Below are positions 1 through 11,029 of a stretch of 64,000 nucleotides of DNA, piece after piece. Source of the stretch: Diadema setosum (taxonomy: Eukaryota; Echinodermata; Echinoidea; Diadematoida; Diadematidae); NCBI GenBank assembly GCA_033980235.1, contig CM067065.1, forward strand, positions 10,004,373 to 10,068,372, written 5' to 3'. The translations under genes were made by a program, and so were the position numbers. Position 1 is the first letter of the stretch, and each line of letters begins with the position of its first letter. The notes beneath the pieces are model-generated. The model was not told the DNA's origin and did no database searches. It was given only the letters and a program-made list of their open reading frames with translations.

Positions 1-3000
1 ATGAGAGTACAAACATATTTATGGAACTGTATATGAATACAAAAATATAAGTGATAATGTACATGTATGTGTGAAAATAACAGATATAAATAAATATGTT
101 TACAAAACAAGGCGTAAAGGACGTTTAACTACTCTACCACTACGTGTACAAACATTCACATCTACTTTACTTTCTACAAAAATACTGTCTTTCTTCTTTG
201 GTATTGAAGAGAACTGAAACATAATAATTCTGACAAATTTGGCTAGTTTTTTTCAAATGGCAAGCATTAGTTGAAATGAATAATTTGGACATATATAATG
301 CAATTGGTCTACTGGCCGTCAAGCTACTTGGTAAATACAATAATCTCTCTTTGTTGAAAAAGGGACAAACAAAAATATAATGAAATTCATCCCCTATATC
401 GTCGGATGAACAAATAGTACAATGCAATTCATCTGTCAGGCTTGCATCAAACCTGCCCTTATTAACGGGTAATCCATTAGATCTACATCTGAATTTACTT
501 AATGTAATATAATCTTTCTTACACAAGACTTGTAAATACTTCTCTAACATCAAATTATCCTTAAACATTCTATAATTTGTACAGATTCTATTTGACCATG
601 TTGCTGCTCTCCACTCTTGAATAAACATATCAAAAAGTCTAACTTTTGAGGTGTGTGAAATCCATGCAGCACTAAATCCACCCCCTTGTGCTAACCACAC
701 ATTCCCTAGCCCTGCATAATAAAAAGTATTTGCGATAGATAATAACCATTGTGATTTTGACGGGGAGTGTATGTCTCCTTGTAAATGCAGAAGAAATTTG
801 AAAATTGTACATGAGTGTTTGGTTTCTTTTCCCTTGACTAATCTCACCCAGAATCCAATCATTCGACATTTAATATGGTTCAAAATTACTCCACGTCCAG
901 TTTCACCATAAACCATACAATCAGGAGTACATTTGTTCACAAGCAAAATTTTTCTTAAGAATTTCCTATGGAAAATTTCAATTTGGTCTATGCACTCATA
1001 ACCCCAGACTTCACAACCATAGAGTAAAACAGGTAAAACAAGATGATCAAATAGGTGGCACTGTGTGTCCACAGAGAGCTGTAACTTTTTAGCCTTGACC
1101 AACATGCTATAGAGTGCTTTTCTTGCTTGTGTGACTTGTTTAGAAATTGCCTTTTTAAAACTACCATTATAATTGAATTTAACTCCAAGGTACACAAAGT
1201 CATCTACAACCTCAAGTGGATCACCAACATAAACGAATTCAGGAATTCTTCTAACCTTCCCACGGGAGAAAATAACAATTTTAGTCTTGCTTGCATTTAC
1301 AGTCAAGTGCCATGTCTGGCAATAACTATCTACAGCATCAAGAGCTTTTTGCAACTCCTCCGGAGTTTCTGCTAAAATTATTGTGTCATCTGCATAAAGT
1401 AAACAAGAAAGATTTAAAGCTTTTTTGACATTATCAGAATCCAAGTGGTAAGAAATCTCACTTTCCAAATATTTAAGTCCACCATATGAATTTCTTATGT
1501 ATTCTTGAAAATTATTCAGATAAATGGCAAATAAAAGCGGGGAAAGGTTTTCACCCTGCCGTACACCAATGTTACAAGTAAAAAACTCTGACATCTCCCC
1601 CCTAACCGCCACACATGATTTAGCACTTTCATAAATATTCTTAATGACAGTAAACAGTTTACCCCTAAGCCCCATCTTCAACATTTTGTACCATAAAGAT
1701 GATCTATCAATTAGATCAAATGCTTTCTTGTAATCAATAAATGCACAGTATAAGCGTTTTTTATTTTGCAGATAAACATCAATTATAGTCTTCAAAACAA
1801 AAATATTATCAATTGTAGAATAATTACAACGAAAGCCAGCCTGTTCTTCACCTAACATATTAGCTGCTTCGAAAAACTCTGAGATTCGATGATTCAAAAT
1901 GGAAGTAAAAAGTTTTCCTAGACAACTGAGAAGAGTTATTCCTCTATAATTAGCAGGATTTGTGTCTATACCCTTATTCTTAAAAATAGGAATGATAATC
2001 CCTATGCACCATTCAGTTGGAACAATACCACTGTCCAGTACCACATTAAAGAACTTTACCAACACATGAAGCATCTCTACGGGACAATTCTTAAGGAATT
2101 CATTTCTTATGAAATCTTTTCCACAAGCTTTTGAATTTTTAAGTTTCTTAATCATTAGTACCACTTCTTCCAAAGTGACTGGGGCATCCAAGGGACCATC
2201 TGCCTCAACAATTTCTGAAGTACCCATGCCTGTGGGCTGGTCATCTTGGCTATTACCTAAACGACTAAAATGATTAACAAAATCCCCTAATGAAACATTT
2301 CCTGTTTTCTTTACTTTGCGTTCATTATTACTGTTGAGTAATTGCCAATATTCTTTCGGATTTGATGCCTGTAATGAACGGAGAGATTCATTCAAATCTC
2401 TATGAAATGTCCTTCTTTTATGTCTTAATAAATTCTTATAAAGCTTTCCTGTAGACTCATAATGATTCAGTAGACAAGTAGCCCCTGACCTGCCCAGAAA
2501 TTTAAGCTTCCCCTTTAATCGATTTTTAACATTCAAATACTCCTGACGGGCAGCTCTACATTCTGCATCAAACCAAGGCTGATGGTTGTTTTTATCCTTA
2601 TTGACAGTCTCATTTGTGTTTATATTATGTCGAGATTGTCTCCACTTACAAATGCCCACATCTTGTGCAACACTGACGAACATATTGCATAATTGTGAGT
2701 AACAAAAATCAATACTATCTTGATTTGCATTCCCATCTAAACATTCCACATTTTCACACATTAGCTCAGCCGAGTCCTTGATTTTCTGTTTAAATATTGC
2801 AGCGCTGTCACTGCTCCACTGGAATAATAGATAACGTTGACTTTCATTAGGCTGTGAATCTAAAACTGCGTTGCCTAATGCAGCGTTTTGAGAATTGTTA
2901 AAAACAGTGTCGACATTCACAGCAGATTTAGAATTTTCCGATTGCAAGGTCACACTGACAAGACAATGAACATCTGACAAACATTTATCAAATACATCAA

Positions 3001-3757
3001 TACTGAAATGTGTAATGCTAGAAAATAACTGGCGAGATACAATAACATAATCAATGGTGCTACAACCACCATTTTTGTTGAAACATGTGTATTTTCCGAC
3101 AGACTGATCTTCCCCTATTCTTCCATTAACAATCCTGAGATCAAAACTTTGGCACACATCAATAACAGACTTTCCATTATTATTTACATGGACATCAGTA
3201 TTATAACGAGTAGTTGGAATATCTAGGCCATCAGTAGTTACATGCATATAAGAGGCATCATTACAAAAGCCTAATCCAGTCTGATCTGTCAACACATCCT
3301 CTACATCTAAAAAATCATCAAGCAAACCCGTCCTGGCATTGAAATCACCCAGCAAACAAAAGGGTGCATCATATCTACTTTTAATATCAATAATATCCTG
3401 CACCAGGTTGTCAAAAACTTCATTAGAATGGTGAATTGATCCCTCACATGGCAAGTACACTGCACCAACAATAAACTCAAAACCTAAATTTTTACTATTT
3501 ACCTTGACCCATAAAATTGATTCAGAAACTGTTGCATAAATTCTTTCAGAACAATTAAAAATATGATTTTTCATCAGAATACACATACCGTGAAACCCAC
3601 CAAACTTTTGTTTATTGGAATATTTTGGCATACTATAACACTGAAAACCGCAAATATGAGATTGAGACAGATCTGGTGTATCTGTGTAATACAGACATTC
3701 TTGGGTTTTTTTTTTCGGTAAGGGTAATATAAATTTAAATCCTGATTTCGGAATTTC
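1..3757 (-). mobile_element. 5'-truncated LINE (non-LTR retrotransposon) copy, about 3.7 kb
   Basis: The element runs leftward; its single long ORF stops at 167 and bases 1-166 are probably 3' UTR continuing out of the window. On the minus strand the reading frame stays open upstream of the first ATG (3631) to a TGA at 3758-3760. That extension reads like the early part of an AP-endonuclease domain but lacks the N-terminal catalytic motifs, so the copy is probably 5' truncated near 3757, as is usual for LINEs. Beyond it lie a GA microsatellite and poly-A, not LINE sequence. No target-site duplication can be tested because the 3' end is outside the window. Confidence 0.85.
167..3631 (-). CDS. 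LINE ORF2: AP-like endonuclease plus reverse transcriptase, 1154 codons, uninterrupted
   Basis: Target-primed retrotransposition protein: it would nick chromosomal DNA and reverse-transcribe its own RNA. Endonuclease (EEP) part: GDFNAR at residues 95-100, IDY at 193-195 and the SDVH motif at 219-222. Reverse transcriptase part: NYRGITLLS near 561-569, FIDYKKAFD at 631-639, GVRQGENLSP at 689-698 and the catalytic YADD at 746-749. The C-terminus has a CCHC-like cluster (C1071, C1074, H1084, C1089), common at the end of LINE ORF2 proteins. No RNase H domain is seen. The first ATG is used for the coordinates, but the frame is open for 42 further codons upstream, so the true start is lost to 5' truncation. 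More than 3.4 kb without a stop suggests a young insertion. It could not be assigned to a clade by eye. Confidence 0.9.
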   Translation of the reverse strand: MPKYSNKQKFGGFHGMCILMKNHIFNCSERIYATVSESILWVKVNSKNLGFEFIVGAVYLPCEGSIHHSNEVFDNLVQDIIDIKSRYDAPFCLLGDFNARTGLLDDFLDVEDVLTDQTGLGFCNDASYMHVTTDGLDIPTTRYNTDVHVNNNGKSVIDVCQSFDLRIVNGRIGEDQSVGKYTCFNKNGGCSTIDYVIVSRQLFSSITHFSIDVFDKCLSDVHCLVSVTLQSENSKSAVNVDTVFNNSQNAALGNAVLDSQPNESQRYLLFQWSSDSAAIFKQKIKDSAELMCENVECLDGNANQDSIDFCYSQLCNMFVSVAQDVGICKWRQSRHNINTNETVNKDKNNHQPWFDAECRAARQEYLNVKNRLKGKLKFLGRSGATCLLNHYESTGKLYKNLLRHKRRTFHRDLNESLRSLQASNPKEYWQLLNSNNERKVKKTGNVSLGDFVNHFSRLGNSQDDQPTGMGTSEIVEADGPLDAPVTLEEVVLMIKKLKNSKACGKDFIRNEFLKNCPVEMLHVLVKFFNVVLDSGIVPTEWCIGIIIPIFKNKGIDTNPANYRGITLLSCLGKLFTSILNHRISEFFEAANMLGEEQAGFRCNYSTIDNIFVLKTIIDVYLQNKKRLYCAFIDYKKAFDLIDRSSLWYKMLKMGLRGKLFTVIKNIYESAKSCVAVRGEMSEFFTCNIGVRQGENLSPLLFAIYLNNFQEYIRNSYGGLKYLESEISYHLDSDNVKKALNLSCLLYADDTIILAETPEELQKALDAVDSYCQTWHLTVNASKTKIVIFSRGKVRRIPEFVYVGDPLEVVDDFVYLGVKFNYNGSFKKAISKQVTQARKALYSMLVKAKKLQLSVDTQCHLFDHLVLPVLLYGCEVWGYECIDQIEIFHRKFLRKILLVNKCTPDCMVYGETGRGVILNHIKCRMIGFWVRLVKGKETKHSCTIFKFLLHLQGDIHSPSKSQWLLSIANTFYYAGLGNVWLAQGGGFSAAWISHTSKVRLFDMFIQEWRAATWSNRICTNYRMFKDNLMLEKYLQVLCKKDYITLSKFRCRSNGLPVNKGRFDASLTDELHCTICSSDDIGDEFHYIFVCPFFNKERLLYLPSSLTASRPIALYMSKLFISTNACHLKKTSQICQNYYVSVLFNTKEERQYFCRK

Positions 3758-3963
3758 TCAATAAGGTCCTTAAGAGGCCCAACTCTAGTGATGTTTTACA
3801 TGTCTGTACTCGACATGCGGGGAAATACGCGGGAAATTGTTGAACAAGGAAGCCGCCGAGTCGAAGTAGGCAAGAGACTACTCTGGCTGAGAATTTGATG
3901 CCGTAGAAATGGAAACACCATTACCAATGTGTATGAGCGTGTGTATGTGTATGTGTGTGATTT

Positions 3964-3999
<36 letters not shown>

Positions 4000-4141
4000 A
4001 AAGAGGAAGAGAAAGGTCTTTGGGGAAATTATCTTCAGACAGAGATGGCTATCTGATATTCGAATGATTACTTCCGGTATTCCCAATGGATAGTAACCAC
4101 AGACGAAGAAAAAAAAATCCCCATTTCGTTACATTCAACTG

Positions 4142-4174
<33 letters not shown>

Positions 4175-4240
4175 TGCGCAAAACTTGTTCACTGCTGTGA
4201 TTGTGTAAAAGAAAAAAAAGTGTGATGGATACAACGTTTA
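3758..4240. repeat. Non-coding stretch with (GA)n and poly-A tracts
   Basis: (GA)n occupies about 3966-3997 and a 28-base A run occupies 4147-4174. Nothing else is recognised here. Short ORFs through these tracts are low-complexity artefacts. Confidence 0.7.
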
Positions 4241-4450
4241 TTTTAATTCAATTCGATTCAATTCAATTCAAATGAGATTTTATTTCCAATAGCACATTTT
4301 TGATGATACAATTTCAAGGGGAAAAAAGTACGACGCATACAACAATTTACGTAATACATGTGAAACACTAATTTTGAAAATAATTGTGTCATTGGAAAAG
4401 AGAGACCCGCATAAAAGACAAGCTTGTAGAAATGTGGGCCACCAAGGAAA
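4241..4450 (-). mobile_element. LINE 3' end fragment with stem-loop and TTGAA-like tail
   Basis: On the minus strand the sequence contains ACAAGCTTGTCTTTTATGCG, followed further on by GGAAATAAAAT and a GAATTGAATTGAAT tail. The same order (ACAAGCTTGCTTTTTAGTGG, then GAAATAAA, then TTGAA repeats) occurs near 25860, 34705 and 26837 on the plus strand. This identifies it as the 3' terminus of the same LINE family. No ORF sequence remains. Confidence 0.65.
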
Positions 4451-4490
4451 TCGAACGCGTAATACAGAAAAACAATATATATGATAAATA

Positions 4491-4738
4491 TGAAGGGTTT
4501 GTTTGCAAAAACCGATAAGTCCATTTTTAAGATTTTGAAGTACGATCTCTGTCATAAAGTACAAAATAATACCTTTTAAATGATATATTGGTCACTACAT
4601 ATAAAGGTATATTTTTAAAGTTATGGTCAAAAGAAGCAAAAATTTTCTTATTATTCTCTTTATTTTTCTTGACTTTTAATCGCAAATATCTCCATTTGGC
4701 AAATGTGGACTTATCGGTTTTTGCAAACAAACTCTTCA
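4491..4738. mobile_element. TA-flanked MITE, copy 1 (TGAAGAGTTTG family)
   Basis: The 248-bp element starts TGAAGGGTTTGTTTGCAAAA and ends with its inverse, giving terminal inverted repeats of about 34 bp that include ACCGATAAGTCCA. It is flanked by TA on both sides. The interior is non-coding and matches copies at 9536, 45554, 53342, 53740 and 60062. TA target preference is typical of Tc1/mariner-type elements. No transposase is present, so it would be moved in trans. Confidence 0.85.
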
Positions 4739-4794
4739 TATATATGGGAAAAAAAGCACAGGACGCTCACAATAAACAGAGACATAGGACACTT

Positions 4795-4990
4795 ATCAGG
4801 GCAATTACCCCCCGAGGGCAATTACCCCCTGCTAAATACTGGTTAAGTTGCAAGGTTAGAGTAAGGATTAGGGTTAGGGTTAGGGTTGGGTTTCGGGTTA
4901 GGAGTTTGGTTTAAGGTTAGGATTAGGTTCAGGATTAGGATTAGGATTAGGGCCAGGGGAAGGGTTCGGGGTAATTGCCCAGGGGGTGAT
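4795..4990. repeat. Degenerate telomere-like (TTAGGG)n array with GCAATTACCCCC units
   Basis: GGGCAATTACCCCC units at 4799-4831 are followed by imperfect GGATTAGGGTTAGGGTTAGG repeats to about 4960, then GGTAATTGCCC on the opposite strand sense. Similar units occur near 55036-55170 and 57180-57290. This looks like a TIR element whose interior is telomere-like repeat rather than a true chromosome end. Confidence 0.6.
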
Positions 4991-5408
4991 TGACCCAGAC
5001 CCGTAAGACAAACAACAGAGGCAAAGGTAAAGGGAGGTTAGATGGAGAAGGAAGGGAGGGAAAAAGGATGAAGGGAGGAAGGAAGGCAGGAAAGAAGAAA
5101 AGGAGGTCTGGAGGTAGCAGGGGTCCAGATCAACGCATACAGGGCTATTGCTAGACACAGAATATCCACTGGCATGAGCTAACATATTATACACGCAGAC
5201 AAGCTCAAAATAAGGGGGAAAGGCCTTATGTACAAATTGAATAGAATAGTGAACCTCTGCTCCTAGTTGCTAGATTATTGACAACAGGTTAGTATTTTCT
5301 GGGGGGGGGGGGTTGACCATTTTCTGAAATGGTTTCGTCGACGAAATGACTGATTTCGTAACGAAATAGGCCAGGCGACACTTGGCCACTCATAAAAAAA
5401 AAAACAAA

Positions 5409-5409
<1 letters not shown>

Positions 5410-5444
<35 letters not shown>

Positions 5445-5445
5445 C
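5410..5445. repeat. (AAC)n microsatellite
   Basis: Twelve near-perfect AAC units. A poly-G run precedes it at 5301-5312. The flanking 5195-6050 has no recognisable gene. Confidence 0.9.
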
Positions 5446-6053
5446 TATGGTCTTTGTCCATGGTTTCAACCATAGTTTCAATTGTACCACCTTCGTGAAT
5501 TCGGGCCCTAGAGTCAACAAATATGAAGGTGATTACATCACTCTCAACATGTCAAGACAGAACCGGAGGGGTATGCAATTTTTCAGGTAATCGTAAGCAA
5601 TTGCGAGCTTTTAGCTCTGTGACCAATGCTAAGACGACGCTACTTTATAGGCAAATTGTGGTGTTATGCACATGCGCGCGGCAGCTGCTTCCAAGAAGAT
5701 TGTTCAATCCCGGAAGCTGCGTCGTCCCAGCGTTCGCGTCTCAGATTTAGAGCTTGCAAATAGTGTGGAAAACACTCCACATTTCTTGTATATTACTTTG
5801 CTCAATTGTCCACAAATAAATGATATTCATTTCTGGTGAATTTTTCTAGTTGCGTTTCTTACATACTCAACAAAAAAAAAAACTGCATTACATCGGTGAT
5901 CCCTCGCATTTATCCCCAAGTTGAATCATTCTTCGGGTATATGCCAATTTCAAGTTCAAGTGTGTACGTGTCTGTCACAAACAAACACTTTTATAGCTTT
6001 TGACATTTCGAGCATTGAGAATTTAGGGTTTCTGGGACGTTACTGAACTAGGA

Positions 6054-6126
6054 CTTTCTATAGCTCAGTCGGTAGAGCACCGGGCTACCAATCCGGAGGT
6101 CTCGGGTTCGAATCCCGATGGAATCC
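6054..6126 (+). tRNA. tRNA-like sequence, probably pseudogene or SINE head (anticodon loop ACC)
   Basis: A D arm (GCTC..GAGC, 6063-6078), a 5-bp anticodon stem with loop CTACCAA (6080-6096) and a T arm TCGGG/CCCGA with loop TTCGAAT (6102-6118) all fold. A-box and B-box promoter sequences are intact. The acceptor stem pairs at only 5 of 7 positions. The anticodon would be ACC (Gly), which eukaryotes normally do not use. It is therefore more likely a tRNA-derived SINE head or a decayed tRNA than a working gene. Confidence 0.5.
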
Positions 6127-6129
6127 CAT

Positions 6130-8190
6130 TTTCTTTGCTCAATTTTCTACTACAATAAGTTTCCCAACTTTAGGCAAAATACACTGAATATAGCACAAAA
6201 GTCAAAACATGGTGACGAAAGCAAAGACGAAAATGAAGGAGAAGGACGAAGTCAAGAACAGTGAAAAAAAAAAACAACCCACAGCCATCGCTGACTAAAT
6301 TATTTCAGTTTGTCATGAAAACTAGAAAAGAGTCGAACTACAGATTTATGTCGACGACAAACATCAACATGGGATCATTTATTTCTAAATGTCTTAGTAT
6401 GAAACCCTTAGTTGGACTTTCCTGTGTACTCTTCCCTTGTTTATTCTGCTTTTGTTGAGAACATCACACATCATCATGTGGTTTTATCCAAAGCAAATAT
6501 CTTTTCGAAAAGAGACTGGTCGCCTAGTCGGTCGCCTATGTGTTCCTAACGGAGGGGGGGGGGGGGGAGACTTCTCGAATAATGAATCATTTACTTGAAA
6601 ATAATTTGTATCAGTCTTCGTATGAAAAGCTGCCACCGATTCAGAGTCGATAATCAGAAAACGACCAAAACAAAACGAGTACAATTAATAACCGGTTGAT
6701 GCTTCGCGAGCAGTCACCGTTCGTCTTACTGCATCAGACGTATCGATTAGCAAAGACAATAGTCTCGCCACATCAGACGTTTTGCATGACAGTATGAAAA
6801 AAAAAAAAATGTCCCCAGCGCGCAACATGCTCACCCACCCACTCTTAATATTAAAACTATTAAATTTGGATACATAAGTAGAGACTAGCGCCATCTCTCG
6901 GCATTTTTTTTTCAGGGTTCTTTTGTAACTCTTTGGAAAAATCAATTATTTTGTGAAGGGATAGTTCGGTTTGAATATATTGACAATTTTTATCTATAAT
7001 GAAGAAAAGCATAAGAACGACACTCAAGATGATAATATTTCAATTTGCAGAACTTCAAGATATGGTACACAAAGATTTGTATTCCTTAAAATAGAAAAAT
7101 AATATCTTAATTTTGAATAATTTCACCCTCTAAGAAACCACATGGACTCGACTGTTTATTTCTGCCAGGTACCCTAACAACTGGTGGCTACACTAGTCTC
7201 GCCCGCAGCAGGTGGATTCCACGTAGGACTAGGTGTACTATAGTACTTCGGACTGAACAGACAGGTAGTAAGAACCAAAATTGCGAGTGAGGATTTAGCG
7301 TTCCCGTAACTAAGGAGGAATCTAACGCAAAATGTATACTTCAAAGGAGGTAAGTTACAAACTTTCTAGCTTCTCTTTAATCTATCAATATAATGGTTTC
7401 TATGAAAACGAGGTACGTACGTCGTGATCATAACCTCTTCTGTGAGTATCTTGTTTCGATGTGGTATCCAAGAAACGAGAGCTTCGAGTAATAAAATCGT
7501 TTGATTTACCAACAATGTGCAGGTTCATTTGCATTTGATTAGACGCTAGTACCCTCTGTATTGTAACGTAGAGCAAACTTCAGTCACCACGCCGTACGTT
7601 CTTCATGCACGACGCTTAAATTCGTTTAGGCTATCCAAGAATATTAGTGACAGACAAACTGGACAAGGCTCGACAGCCTTAATCCTGCATTTATTGTGAC
7701 CTTACCACAACCCATTCAACCAAGCCCCGGTGCAACACGCACCTTTTTTAGTCATAGTTTTTGCAGTCTCTTATGGGCTCCAAATTGACAGTTTTCCACT
7801 CTAAATTACAGGGGTAGATCGAGCCTAATGATTTTTGATAATTGTTACGATTATTTGATGTTGTATTATTATGAATTTATCACAAATCTAACACAATTTA
7901 TCTATAAGCTACAGTCAGGAAAACTCTCGACTTGCCGAGGTCACGTGAAACACCGCGCTCTCCAGACCGGTGCGATCAACGAACCGTGGAAGAGCGTCTC
8001 GGCGGCCGTTGCTTTGTTTACTCTTTACAGCCGTTTTTGGTTTTCAGAAATGCTTTTTATAGGGCTGGCCAGTCCTGGTTGCAAGTGCGAATATAGTGTG
8101 TATATTTCGTATATATACAGTACACCCTGTTCAATACACCTGTACTAGCTACGTTGTACACATGCGGTCTGCGATCACCAGCTGTATTCC
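6130..8190. other. No recognisable gene
   Basis: AT-rich sequence with a 14-base G run near 6553-6567 and short A runs. The largest open frames (about 86 and 106 codons) show no domain, no coding composition and no convincing splice context. I see nothing further here. Confidence 0.5.
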
Positions 8191-8193
8191 CCT

Positions 8194-8545
8194 TCACATC
8201 CTCCCTCTCTCCCCCTCTCTCTCTTCTCTCGCTCTCTCGCTTTCTCCCTCTCTCTCCCCCTCTATCCCTCCCCCTCTCTCCCCCTCTCCTCTCTCTCCCT
8301 CTCTCTCTCTCCCAACTCCTATCTCCCTCCCTCTCTCCCTCTCTCCTTTCCCTTCCTCTCTCCCCCTCTTTCTCTCTCCCATCTTCTATCTCCCTCTCTC
8401 TCTCCATCTCCTCTCTCTCTCCTCTCTCTCCTCTCTCCCTCTTTCCCCCTCTCCCCTCTCTCTCCCTTCTCTTCCCCTCTCTGCAAGCGATACCAATCTC
8501 TCCTCCTATGCCCTCCACTAACGCTCTCTTCCCCTCTCCCCCTCT
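8194..8545. repeat. Long CT-rich (TCTCTCCC) low-complexity tract
   Basis: About 350 bp of near-pure pyrimidine on the + strand. It creates open frames of up to 163 codons on both strands (Ser/Pro/Leu-rich or Arg/Glu/Gly-rich) that are artefacts of composition. Confidence 0.95.
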
Positions 8546-8934
8546 CACACAATTTTTACTTCAAGGGCGAAAAAAAAAGACAACGGCGGGGGCTGAGGGG
8601 AAGGCTAACTCTCCTACTGGAAAACTAATGTGTCTTCTTTTCTGAAAAGCGTGAAGTCAACATGGCAGCGCATCTTTTCGCAAGAATATAGGCGATAAAT
8701 TTTGTTTTCTTTTATATTATATGCGTATAAAAATGAGATGTCATTTTGGTTATTCTCTATGATTTCTTTTCTAATGTTATGTCCGATAACGAAAAGTCAT
8801 TGCCATGCACTTTGTACAGTCTCGTTCAGTGCGGGAATTATCGGTTATTACTAGTACGCCAAACCACGCCCTCTCTTGACTTTGAGAGATAACGGCCTCT
8901 CCCGATAAATCAAGAGTTTCCTTGACTGACTAAA

Positions 8935-9130
8935 GACATAGAAAGAAAACTCAACGTATTTTCACTAGGCTAGCTTCATGAAAGAACACTTGACTTACAC
9001 TCTTTAAGAAAGCAGGGAAATGATATTGCACTAAACATTATGTCAGTAACAAGTCGATGGAATGTTTACTTTCCATGAAAATGAGTGTTAATTCTGTGGA
9101 ATTTTTCCTGCATTTTCTTTACATCGAGTT
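8935..9130 (-). mobile_element. Fragment of the GTGGATTGAGTG repeat family
   Basis: Text such as GAAAGAACACTTGACTTACA, CAGGGAAATGATATTGCAC, AAGTCGATGGAATG and TTTTCTTTACATCG matches the interior of the copies at 28570, 31386 and 39010. The ends are not preserved. Confidence 0.5.
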
Positions 9131-9218
9131 CCATAATGACGTTTAATGAAGTGATTTATTTCCCTTACTCTGCAACAAAGCAGTTTTACTGGTTTTCTTC
9201 AAAACTTTCCCTTTGCTA

Positions 9219-9490
9219 CTTTCAATTCAATTCAATTCAATTCCGTTTTTATATTTCCGTCAACAAGGAGTGAAAAAAGTATAATAAAGAATGCGTAAAA
9301 CTTTCACATTTTTGATTAATTTCAATCAAGGAAAAAATATATACAAAACGGAAAGTGAATAGCGCAGTGTATGATAAGATATGATATAAGCATTATATTT
9401 AAGCATGCTTTGAATGATGAAAATAAGGAAGGTATGGAAAAGAGTGGTCCACTAAGAAAGCTAGGCTTGTATTGCAATCATCACTCAAAA
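9219..9490 (-). mobile_element. LINE 3' end fragment with stem-loop and TTGAA tail
   Basis: On the minus strand it reads ACAAGCCTAGCTTTCTTAGT followed by GGACCAC, the conserved 3' stem-loop motif of this LINE family. It ends in four GAATT units at 9224-9243. No coding sequence remains. Confidence 0.6.
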
Positions 9491-9535
9491 CATGATATAA
9501 TACGGATACATCATCATTTTTCAAACTCTGGTAAA

Positions 9536-9797
9536 TAAAGAGTTTGTTCGCAAAAACCGATAAGTCCATATTTGCCAAATGGAGATGTTTGCGATTAAAT
9601 TTCAAGAAAAATAAAGAAAATGATAAGAAAATGTTTGCTTCTTTTGACCATAACTTGAAAAATGTACCATTATAGGTTGAATAGTTATGCAGTGACCAAT
9701 ATATTACTTAAAAGGTATTATTTTGTACTCTATGACAGAGACCGTACTTCAAAATCTAGAAATATAGACTTATCGACTTTTGCGAACAAACTCTTCA
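9536..9797. mobile_element. MITE, copy 2 (TGAAGAGTTTG family)
   Basis: A 262-bp copy whose ends read AAGAGTTTGTTCGCAAAAAC and its inverse. The interior matches the other copies but has a short insertion near 9675-9690 and more substitutions, so it is an older copy. Confidence 0.8.
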
Positions 9798-10027
9798 AAT
9801 TATTTTGAAGTAGAGAAAAATACAGCAGTTTCAGGCAAATGTAACAATGTGCGATTTGCAGGTACTATTCGATATGCCGTGTGTACCCAACAGAAGAATG
9901 GTGACAGAACAAAACGAAAAAAAAAAAACATTTCTATCAATCCACATTTATATTTGGGCTTTAGCTTCCTTTACTTTCCCTGGGAGAAGAATAGATATAA
10001 AAAATTTGAGTGATTTTGGAGCAATCG

Positions 10028-10135
10028 ACGCACTCTGTGGCTCAGGCGGTGGCCAATCTGCTTCCAGAACGAAGGGACCCGGATTCGATTCGCAAGTCTA
10101 GTAGTGCTGAGCAATAGTCACGTATGTGTAATCCT
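10028..10135 (+). mobile_element. tRNA-derived SINE head
   Basis: An A-box-like TGGCTCAGGCGGT and a B-box-like GGATTCGATTC are spaced as in a tRNA (about 35 bp apart), with no complete cloverleaf. The order matches the SINE-like copy near 40055. Confidence 0.5.
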
Positions 10136-10155
10136 AACCTTTCGGGTCTCTCGGG

Positions 10156-10383
10156 TGCTGTTCGTTGTTCCGAAGGTTCGTTATTCCGAAGGTTCGTTAA
10201 CCCGGAACACACAAATTCCCTATACCTAGAGGTTCGTTAATCCGAAAATGAAAAAGGTTTCGTTAATCCCAACATTTTGTGGCGTTATTCCGAAGGTTCG
10301 TTTTTCCGGGGATTCGTTAATCCGAAAATGAAATTCGAAATAACCAACCTTCGGAATAACGAACCTTCGGAATAACGGGCTGT
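10156..10383. mobile_element. TIR element made of TTCCGAAGGTTCGTTA units
   Basis: The left end repeats GTTCGTTATTCCGAAGG and the right end carries the inverse (CCTTCGGAATAACGAAC). The interior has further GGTTCGTTAATCCGAAAATG units. No coding capacity. A shorter related scrap (CCTTCGTAATAACGAA) lies near 50163. Confidence 0.7.
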
Positions 10384-10479
10384 AACCACCCTTTCAGTAA
10401 GAGAGGAAACAAATAGTTGGGTTGCCGTGTGTGAAAGAATCAGACCAGCAATAGTGCAGATGAATAAGCCAGTTTTGAG

Positions 10480-10890
10480 TTACCTCATGGGCACATTGGT
10501 CCGACTGACCTTTCTTTTTTCTCAGTCGGTTAGGGGCACTTCGTTTGTTTTTGAGCGACATAATTCGTAAGCTTTACATAACAATATATGACATTCATTA
10601 ATCCTGTTCAAACAAAGACTGAACTTGCATAGACCAGATGATCAGAATGATCCGTCAAGTAGCACTTTGGAAAGCATCCATTTTATTATTTTGCATTGAA
10701 TGCTTTAACAATCTCTTTCTATTGACATTGCCAAATACCACTTTTGCTGTCAGGTAGATGTGCTGGCAATCAGCATTTATAAGGATGACATTGGTAATCA
10801 TTACATCACAGATGCTTATCCCAGTGAATTTAAAAACCAACATGCCTGTGTGTACGAATGACCATTTTTCTACTCATGCGCAAATAACTG
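10480..10890. repeat. Dispersed repeat, homologous to 37465-37890
   Basis: Both copies share GGGCACTTCGTTTGTTTT, ATCCTGTTCAAACA, TAACAATCTCTTTCTATTGA, CCAAATACCACTTT and CTCATGCGCAAA in the same order and orientation. Divergence is visible by eye (roughly one base in five to six). No ORF. Confidence 0.7.
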
Positions 10891-11029
10891 CGCACTGGAT
10901 TTATTTGAGTTATCCATGCACATTTCTCAGATTGAAAATGAAACAAACAAACAAACAACCAAACATAATGTTTGTACTTTCACTCAAAATAACTAATGCC
11001 TTGAATTATTTTCTCTCATCAGTTTAAAA

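Noticed and set aside
4855..4975. True telomere or chromosome-end sequence
   Set aside because: Units are degenerate, short and flanked by ordinary repeats on both sides.
8057..8645. Open frames of 141-163 codons on both strands
   Set aside because: They lie in a CT-rich low-complexity tract and consist of Ser/Pro/Leu or Arg/Glu/Gly repeats.
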